Assembly (NCBI GenBank): GCA_045544955.1
Contig: JAZPZY010000071.1
Span: 32,484-96,483, forward strand
Origin: SIG701 sp045544955
GTDB lineage: Bacteria > Bacillota > Clostridia > Oscillospirales > CAG-272
DNA length: 64,000 nucleotides
Direction: 5' to 3'
How positions within the stretch are numbered: the first letter of the stretch is position 1; each line of letters opens with the position of its first letter. A program made the translations under genes and the position numbers. The notes below the pieces were generated by a model. It ran no database searches. It saw only the letters and a list, made by a program, of their open reading frames with translations, and was not told where the DNA came from. Shown one piece after another: positions 58,335 to 64,000 of the stretch.

Positions 58335-59621
58335 TTACTTCGTGGGAATCAGCTTTTCCTTGCCGCCCATGTAGGGACGGAGTGCCACGGGGATGTTCAC
58401 CGAGCCGTCGGCGTTCAGGTTATTCTCCAGGAACGCGATCAGCATACGGGGCGGTGCTACCACCGTGTTGTTCAGCGTGTGTGCCAGATACTTGCCGTTC
58501 TCGCCGTTTACACGGATGCGGAGACGGCGTGCCTGTGCCTCGCCCAGGTTGGAGCAGCTGCCTACCTCGAAATACTTCTTCTGACGGGGAGACCATGCCT
58601 CTACGTCACAGGATTTTACCTTCAGATCCGCAAGATCACCGGAGCAGCATTCCAGCGTACGTACCGGGATATCCAGCGAACGGAACAAATCGACGGTGTT
58701 CTGCCACAGCTTGTCGTACCACATCATGGAATCTTCCGGTTTGCAGACCACGATCATTTCCTGTTTCTCGAACTGGTGGATACGGTACACGCCACGCTCC
58801 TCAATACCGTGCGCACCCTTTTCCTTACGGAAGCAGGGTGAGTAGCTGGTGAGCGTGTAGGGAAGCTCTGACTCGGGGATGATCTGATCGATGAACTTAC
58901 CGATCATGGAATGCTCACTGGTTCCGATGAGGTAGAGATCCTCTCCCTCGATCTTGTACATCATGGCTTCCATTTCAGCGAAAGACATAACGCCGGTCAC
59001 AACGTCGGAGCGGATCATAAACGGCGGGATGCAGTAAGTGAAGCCCCGGTCGATCATAAAATCACGGGCGTAGGAGATAACGGCGGAGTGAACCCGTGCG
59101 ATGTCGCCCATCAGGTAGTAGAAGCCGTTGCCGGCAACCCGGCGTGCGGAATCCAGATCGATACCGGCAAAGCGTTCCATAATATCGGTGTGATACGGAA
59201 TCTCAAAATCCGGAACCACCGGCTCGCCGTATTTCTGGATCTCTACGTTTTCGCTGTCGTCTTTACCGATCGGAACGGAGGGATCGATGATGTTCGGGAT
59301 GATCATCATGATCTTTTTGATCTTCTCGTCCAGTTCTTTCTCCAGTGCCTCGTCAGCGGCCAGTTTATTGGCGTTTTCGGTAACAAGACGCTTCATCTCT
59401 TCGGCTTCTTCGCGCTTGCCCTGTGCCATCAGCGCGCCGATCTGTTTGGAGTATTTATTACGGCTGCCGCGAAGCTCGTCTGCCTCGCGGATCACACGGC
59501 GGCGTTCCGTATCCAGCTCGATCACTTCGTCCACAAGGGGAAGCTTTGCGTCCTGGAATTTGTTTTTGATGTTCTGCTTTACAACGTCGGGATTTTCTCT
59601 GAGAAATTTGATGTCCAGCAT
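58335..59621 (-). CDS. serS: Seryl-tRNA synthetase
   Basis: The 428-residue class II synthetase has the N-terminal coiled-coil arm (about 30-110) that reads the long variable arm of tRNA-Ser, motif 2 (FRKEKGAHGIEERGVYRIHQFEKQE in pattern) and motif 3 (VAPPRMLIAFLENN). MLDIKFLRENPD is the usual start, with AGGAGG upstream. No T-box leader is present; the leader is short. A complete, standard enzyme. It matches the tRNA-Ser gene at 16.8 kb. Confidence 0.96.
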   Translation of the reverse strand: MLDIKFLRENPDVVKQNIKNKFQDAKLPLVDEVIELDTERRRVIREADELRGSRNKYSKQIGALMAQGKREEAEEMKRLVTENANKLAADEALEKELDEKIKKIMMIIPNIIDPSVPIGKDDSENVEIQKYGEPVVPDFEIPYHTDIMERFAGIDLDSARRVAGNGFYYLMGDIARVHSAVISYARDFMIDRGFTYCIPPFMIRSDVVTGVMSFAEMEAMMYKIEGEDLYLIGTSEHSMIGKFIDQIIPESELPYTLTSYSPCFRKEKGAHGIEERGVYRIHQFEKQEMIVVCKPEDSMMWYDKLWQNTVDLFRSLDIPVRTLECCSGDLADLKVKSCDVEAWSPRQKKYFEVGSCSNLGEAQARRLRIRVNGENGKYLAHTLNNTVVAPPRMLIAFLENNLNADGSVNIPVALRPYMGGKEKLIPTK

Positions 59622-59666
59622 GGGTGCATGCCTCCTGAAATCGGAAAAATCTTGGATAATAATGAT

Positions 59667-59695
59667 ATTATACCGCTTTATATGAGAAAATGCAA
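59667..59695 (-). promoter_or_regulatory. Promoter of serS
   Basis: Minus-strand TTGCAT (59690-59695), 17-bp spacer, TATAAT (59667-59672), 45 bases before the serS start. Confidence 0.8.
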
Positions 59696-59712
59696 GGGAA
59701 AAGTGAAAAAAG

Positions 59713-59752
59713 AAAAGAATCGGAAAACTTTTTGGCGTTTTCCGATTCTTTT
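59713..59752 (-). terminator. Terminator of clpB
   Basis: A perfect 16-base stem (59713-59728 with 59737-59752); on the minus strand the 3' arm ends in CTTTT and leads into TCTTTTTTC. It lies just past the clpB stop, between clpB and serS. Confidence 0.85.
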
Positions 59753-59757
59753 TTGTT

Positions 59758-62349
59758 TTACGAGACGGTCAGCTCCGTTCCGTTGAAATCTGCGGTGAGG
59801 ACGGTATCCGGCTCCGGATCGTCCCTGAGAATCTTCCGTGCGATCTTCGTTTCCAGATGAGTCTGCAGATACCGCTTCAGCGGACGGGCGCCGTATATGG
59901 GATCGTAGCCGGCATCCGCAATATGCGTTTTTGCCGCATCGGTAACGACGAGAGACAGACGCCGATCAGAGAGTCGTTTTGCAAGATCGCAAAGAAGCAG
60001 ATCCACAATGCCGCGAATATTTTCTTTGGTAAGCGGCTTGTAGAACACGATCTCGTCCATCCGGTTCAGAAACTCCGGGCGGAAGCTCCGCTTCAGAAGG
60101 GCGTGTACGCTGTCCCGGGCTTCCTCGCTGATCTCACCCGATTCCGTGATGCCGTCCAGGATCCGGTCCGATCCCAGGTTGCTGGTCATAATGATGATGG
60201 TGTTCTTGAAATCCACCGTCCGTCCCTGGCTGTCTGTAATCCGACCGTCATCCAGTACCTGCAGAAGAACGTTGAACACGTCCGGGTGTGCCTTCTCCAC
60301 TTCGTCGAAAAGAACAACGGCGTAGGGACGGCGGCGTACCGCCTCGGTAAGCTGACCGCCTTCGTCGTATCCCACGTATCCGGGAGGCGCGCCGATGAGC
60401 CGGGAGGTGGAGTATTTCTCCATGTACTCACTCATGTCGATACGGATCATGCTGTGCTCGTCGTCGAACAACGCCTCCGCCAGTGCTTTTGCCAGCTCCG
60501 TCTTGCCCACGCCGGTGGGGCCGAGGAACAAAAACGATCCGATGGGGCGGCGCGGATCCCGGATACCGGCACGGGAACGGAGAATGGCGTCCGATACCCG
60601 GGAGACGGCTTCTTCCTGACCAATCACCCGGCGGTGCAGGGTGTCATCCAGATGAAGCAACTTTTCTCTTTCGCCCTCCATCAGCTTGGAGAGCGGAATT
60701 CCCGTCCAGCGGGAGATGATCCGGGCAATTTCTTCCTCTGTTACCGTATCCCGAAGCAGAGTGTTTTTGTTGCTGTCCACCGCCTGGGATTCCGCTTCTT
60801 CCAGTTCTTTCTGCAGAGCCGGCAGCTTGCCGAATTTCAGCTCGGCGGCCTTGGCGAGATCGTATTCGTTCTGTGCGCGCTCGATGGCGGCGTTTACGGC
60901 ATCGATCTCCTCCCGCAGCTTCTGTACGCGACCTATGGATTGCTTTTCGTTTTCCAGGCGGGCTTTCATCTGTGAGAAGGAGTCACGCAGAGCTGCCAGC
61001 TCTTCCCGGATGCCGGAAAGACGCTCCGCAGACAGTTTATCCGTTTCCTTGGAGAGTGCCGCCTCCTCGATTTCAAGCTGCATGATTTTACGGGAGATCT
61101 CGTCCATTTCCGTGGGCATAGAGTTCATTTCCGTTTTGATCAGTGCACACGCTTCGTCTACGAGATCAATGGCTTTGTCTGGCAAAAAGCGGTCGGAAAT
61201 ATACCGCCCGGATAGGGAAGCCGCCGTGACCAGTGCCTGATCCTGAATCTTTACGCCGTGGAAGACCTCGTATTTTTCTTTCAGTCCACGCAGAATGGTG
61301 ATCGTATCCGCAACGGTGGGCTCATCCACCAGTACAGGCTGGAAACGGCGTTCCAGTGCCGCGTCTTTTTCGATGTACTGTCTGTATTCGTTCAGTGTAG
61401 TGGCGCCGATGCAGTGAAGCTCTCCCCGTGCCAGCATGGGTTTGAGCAGATTGCCCGCATCCATGGCACCGTCTGTTTTTCCCGCACCTACAATGGTATG
61501 CAGTTCGTCGATAAACAGAATAATTTGTCCGGCGCTTTCCTTTACCTCTTGAAGGACTGCCTTCAGCCGTTCCTCAAATTCGCCCCGGAATTTTGCCCCG
61601 GCGATCAGTGCTCCCATATCCAGGGAGAACAGCATCCGGTTTTTCAGATTGTCCGGCACGTCACCCCGGACGATGCGCTGTGCAAGTCCCTCGGCGATAG
61701 CGGTTTTTCCCACGCCAGGTTCACCGATGAGACAGGGATTGTTCTTCGTCTTGCGGGACAGGATGCGGATCACGTTCCGGATCTCGTCGTCCCGGCCGAT
61801 GACCGGATCAAGTTTTTGCTGGCGTGCCATTTCCACCAGATCCGATCCGTATTTTTTCAGCACGTCGTACGTCCCCTCCGGCTGATCGCTGGTAACACGC
61901 CTCGTGCCCCGGACGTTCTTCAAAACGGCAAGAAATTTCTGCCGGGTAATGCCGTGTGCGGAAAACAGCTCCTTCACTATTCTTTCCGGCTTTTCCAAAA
62001 TACCGAGGAACAGGTGCTCCACGGACACGTATTCATCCTGCATTGCGGCCGCTTCTTTCTCCGCCGCAGTGAGCGCGGCGTTCAGTTCAGTCGAAAGATA
62101 GATGCGGTCAGCGTCTACGTCGCCGCTGACTTTTGGCAGATTGTTTACAAGTGTGCTAACTTCGCTGCCAATCTGTGTGAGCGATACGTCCATGGTGCGG
62201 AGCATTTCACCGATCAGTCCTTCCGGCTGAGAGAGCAGGGCGGACAGAAGGTGTGCTTCCGTCATCTGCTGATTGCCGTTTTCTGCGGCAATATCCCGCG
62301 CGGTCTGCAGGGATTCCAGGCTTTTTTGCGTCAGCTTCTGCATATTCAT
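59758..62349 (-). CDS. clpB: ATP-dependent disaggregase chaperone ClpB
   Basis: The 863-residue AAA+ chaperone is full length: N-domain (KLTQKSLESLQTARDIA), first AAA with GEPGVGKTAIAEGLA, the M-domain coiled coil (about 400-530), second AAA with GPTGVGKTELAKALAE and the C-terminal small domain. It dissolves protein aggregates with DnaK. No ClpP-binding loop is needed or apparent. An in-frame TGA two codons before the ATG fixes the start near 62349 (or 62343). No Shine-Dalgarno is visible there. A CIRCE element lies about 150 bases upstream, so HrcA heat-shock control is likely. Confidence 0.95.
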   Translation of the reverse strand: MNMQKLTQKSLESLQTARDIAAENGNQQMTEAHLLSALLSQPEGLIGEMLRTMDVSLTQIGSEVSTLVNNLPKVSGDVDADRIYLSTELNAALTAAEKEAAAMQDEYVSVEHLFLGILEKPERIVKELFSAHGITRQKFLAVLKNVRGTRRVTSDQPEGTYDVLKKYGSDLVEMARQQKLDPVIGRDDEIRNVIRILSRKTKNNPCLIGEPGVGKTAIAEGLAQRIVRGDVPDNLKNRMLFSLDMGALIAGAKFRGEFEERLKAVLQEVKESAGQIILFIDELHTIVGAGKTDGAMDAGNLLKPMLARGELHCIGATTLNEYRQYIEKDAALERRFQPVLVDEPTVADTITILRGLKEKYEVFHGVKIQDQALVTAASLSGRYISDRFLPDKAIDLVDEACALIKTEMNSMPTEMDEISRKIMQLEIEEAALSKETDKLSAERLSGIREELAALRDSFSQMKARLENEKQSIGRVQKLREEIDAVNAAIERAQNEYDLAKAAELKFGKLPALQKELEEAESQAVDSNKNTLLRDTVTEEEIARIISRWTGIPLSKLMEGEREKLLHLDDTLHRRVIGQEEAVSRVSDAILRSRAGIRDPRRPIGSFLFLGPTGVGKTELAKALAEALFDDEHSMIRIDMSEYMEKYSTSRLIGAPPGYVGYDEGGQLTEAVRRRPYAVVLFDEVEKAHPDVFNVLLQVLDDGRITDSQGRTVDFKNTIIIMTSNLGSDRILDGITESGEISEEARDSVHALLKRSFRPEFLNRMDEIVFYKPLTKENIRGIVDLLLCDLAKRLSDRRLSLVVTDAAKTHIADAGYDPIYGARPLKRYLQTHLETKIARKILRDDPEPDTVLTADFNGTELTVS

Positions 62350-62382
62350 ATTTCATACGCGCGGCGTGTCTGTGCGTTTTTC

Positions 62383-62391
62383 GGGGGGGGG
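62383..62391 (-). repeat. Nine-G homopolymer in the clpB leader
   Basis: A run of nine G on the plus strand (nine C in the clpB leader RNA) lies 34 bases before the ATG, between an AGGAG at 62405-62409 and the start codon. Confidence 0.9.
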
Positions 62392-62497
62392 CGGAACGCC
62401 GCTTCTCCTAACTGTATGTACTTTCCCCGTTACGGATAGTATGATACAGCAGAAATATGAATATGAATAGAAAGAAATATGTCCGAAGTGTAAATTG

Positions 62498-62524
62498 TTA
62501 GCGCTCTGTTATTGTGAGTGCTAA
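62498..62524. promoter_or_regulatory. CIRCE element (HrcA operator)
   Basis: TTAGCGCTC at 62498-62506 and GAGTGCTAA at 62516-62524 are separated by nine bases, as in consensus TTAGCACTC-N9-GAGTGCTAA, with one mismatch. It lies upstream of clpB and its last three bases include the stop codon of feoB. HrcA repression of clpB is the expected effect. Confidence 0.92.
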
Positions 62525-64000
62525 ATTTGAGCAATGATCCGTGCGATTCCGTTTACGGCAGCGCAGGTGAACACCCCCAGCAGCGTTGGCAGAAGAAAGC
62601 CGGCTGCCGTCCATTTGAGGCTTCCGCTTTCTTTATGCAGTGTGAGGAGCGTGGTGGAGCAGGGCCAGTGCATCAGAGAGAACAGCACGACGCAGAGAAC
62701 GGTAACGGGCGTCCAGCCGTTTTCCAGAAAAAGCAAATGCAGTGCGGACAGAGATTCGTATTCTGAAAGCGTGCCCGTCGCCATATACCCCATCATCATA
62801 ATCGGGATGACCGTTTCATTGGCGGGAAACCCCAGGATGAACGCAGTCAGTATTACGCCGTCCATCCCAATAAAACGTCCAAGGGGATCCAGCGCGCGTG
62901 TTACGTGTGCAAACAGAGAGAGACCGCCGGCGTCAACGTTGGCAAGCAGCCAGATAAGCATGCCTGCAGGTGCCGCAACGGCGGCAGCCCGCCCCAGCAC
63001 GAAGACAGTCCGATCCAAAACGGAGCGAACGAGCACGGAAAAAATGGCAGGCCGACGATAGGGAGGAAGCTCCAGTGTAAACGAGGAGGGAACGCCTCGG
63101 AGCCACGTGGCGGATAAAAGCAAAGAGACAAGCAGTGTGACGAGAACGGAGAAAACGATGATCAGTGAAAGAAATACGGCCCCGTAAAAAGAAGTAAGAC
63201 CGCCGCCCGTCGGCAAAAGTAAAAAGGAAGTCATGGCAATCAGCAGGGGAAAGCGGCCGTTGCAGGGAACAAAGCTGTTAGTCAGCATGGCAATAAGCCG
63301 TTCCCTGGGTGAATCAATGATCCGACAGCCGGCCACACCTACCGCATTACAGCCGAATCCCATGCACATCGTCAGTGCCTGTTTGCCGCACGTGCCGCAT
63401 TTATGAAAGCACCGATCCAGATTGTACGCAATGCGGGGCAGATAGCCCACGTCTTCAAGAAGTGTAAACAGCGGAAAAAAGATGGCCATGGGCGGAAGCA
63501 TAACGGAGACAACCCAGGCAAGAACACGGTATACGCCGTATACCAGCATCTCCTTGAAAAATACAGGGAGTCCGAGGGCGGAAAGTCCCCGGTAAAGCGG
63601 TGCTTCAAAGGAAAAGAGAAGATGGGAAAGAAAGGCAGAGGGATAATTTGCCCCTTCCACAGTGATCCAGAATATAAAAAGTAAGAGGAGCATCATGACG
63701 GGGTACGCCATGATCCGCCCGGTCAGTACCGCATCGATCCGCTTTTCACGCCGATGGGCTGCCGGGGAAGTGCAGATCACGTTCGCTGCTATTTCTTCAG
63801 CTTGCCTGACCGTGGCGGTTACGATGCTGTCGGAGACGGCAGACGGCTTGTGGGTGGCGTGGAAGTCTGCGAGGACGTCCAGAGCCTCTGGCGGTAACTT
63901 GATTGCTTGTGGAGTGTTCGTGCCCTCCAGGAGCCGCAGAGCGTGCCAGCGGGTGCACCCGGTGTGCCGCTGCAGTGTCTGTGTCGCCGTTTCGATTTCT
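62521..64000 (-). CDS. feoB: Ferrous iron transporter B, C-terminal part
   Basis: The reading frame is open to the right edge, so only about 492 codons of feoB are seen. FeoB imports Fe(II) with a cytosolic G domain and a membrane domain. The visible part holds the linker after the G domain (QRHTGCTRWHALRLLEG), then the spacer leading into membrane helices, and the conserved membrane motifs MLPPMAIFFPLFTLLEDVGYLPR, FGCNAVGVAGCRI, PCNGRFPLL and FILGFPANETVIPI. The G domain itself lies beyond the edge. No feoA is visible on this side. A GTG at 63780 is internal to the frame, not a start. Confidence 0.93.
   Translation of the reverse strand, partial: EIETATQTLQRHTGCTRWHALRLLEGTNTPQAIKLPPEALDVLADFHATHKPSAVSDSIVTATVRQAEEIAANVICTSPAAHRREKRIDAVLTGRIMAYPVMMLLLLFIFWITVEGANYPSAFLSHLLFSFEAPLYRGLSALGLPVFFKEMLVYGVYRVLAWVVSVMLPPMAIFFPLFTLLEDVGYLPRIAYNLDRCFHKCGTCGKQALTMCMGFGCNAVGVAGCRIIDSPRERLIAMLTNSFVPCNGRFPLLIAMTSFLLLPTGGGLTSFYGAVFLSLIIVFSVLVTLLVSLLLSATWLRGVPSSFTLELPPYRRPAIFSVLVRSVLDRTVFVLGRAAAVAAPAGMLIWLLANVDAGGLSLFAHVTRALDPLGRFIGMDGVILTAFILGFPANETVIPIMMMGYMATGTLSEYESLSALHLLFLENGWTPVTVLCVVLFSLMHWPCSTTLLTLHKESGSLKWTAAGFLLPTLLGVFTCAAVNGIARIIAQI

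Noticed and set aside
59622..59712. T-box leader upstream of serS
   Set aside because: The leader is under 50 bases from the promoter to the start and lacks the T-box sequence.
63780..64000. GTG at 63780 as the start of a small iron-transporter gene
   Set aside because: The frame remains open to the window edge and its upstream codons match the FeoB linker, so the gene continues.

Overview
The window is chromosomal DNA from a spore-forming, low-complexity-envelope Firmicute of the class Clostridia, probably an uncultivated gut Oscillospirales-type organism. This rests on family content (DUF5685, DUF1667, FakA/FakB, RemA, Mini-RNase III, Obg, a PASTA-domain PrkC), on the gene order yicC-remA-gmk-rpoZ / priA-def-fmt-rsmB-rlmN / prpC-prkC-rsgA-thiN-spoVM, which mirrors the Bacillus subtilis cluster, and on a 26-residue SpoVM gene. 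GC looks moderately high (mid-fifties by eye, not counted), with a few AT-richer islands (15.9-16.7 kb, 37.3-38.0 kb). No rRNA, CRISPR array, prophage or complete insertion sequence is visible.

Layout. 0-1 kb: end of murD and a truncated IS1182-type transposase N-domain gene. 1.1-8.6 kb: altronate catabolism (uxaB-uxaA), two tandem SGNH esterases, a ThrE-type exporter, a CBM9-like protein and a deacetylase-like barrel protein. 8.7-11.2 kb: a TetM/EF-G-like GTPase fused to a Rae1/YacP-type NYN nuclease domain. 11.3-14.7 kb (minus): two paralogous five-bladed beta-propeller glycosidase-like genes plus a small gene. 14.9-15.8 kb: collagen-like surface protein. 15.9-17.4 kb: XRE regulator, tRNA-Ser, small helical protein. 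17.6-20.9 kb (minus): marR-fakB-fakA, a fatty acid kinase operon. 21.1-34.4 kb (minus): the translation/signalling supercluster. 34.6-36.7 kb (minus): membrane protein, DnaJ-like protein and DUF5685. 36.9-37.2 kb: tRNA-Gly, -Arg and -His. 38.0-41.1 kb (minus): a three-gene FAD oxidoreductase operon of glycerol-3-phosphate dehydrogenase type. 41.3-43.6 kb: mrnC, an M32 carboxypeptidase and a zinc-ribbon protein. 43.7-49.1 kb: a catabolic-looking cluster (solute-binding lipoprotein, SDR, divergent AroD-like enzyme, quinone-oxidoreductase-like enzyme) facing an AraC regulator. 49.1-52.0 kb (minus): small protein, obgE, aminotransferase. 52.2-57.3 kb: pfkA, a minimal sufC-sufB-like pair, topB. 57.4-64 kb: XRE regulator, serS, clpB behind a CIRCE element, and feoB running off the right edge.

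Most promising for follow-up are the EF-G-like/Rae1-like fusion, which joins a ribosome-binding GTPase to a domain whose relative cuts mRNA in the ribosomal A site; the DUF5685/Cys-rich DnaJ/membrane-protein trio; the AraC-controlled cluster with an AroD homologue lacking canonical active-site motifs; and the unusual clpB leader. All assignments are from reading the sequence; no database search was run.
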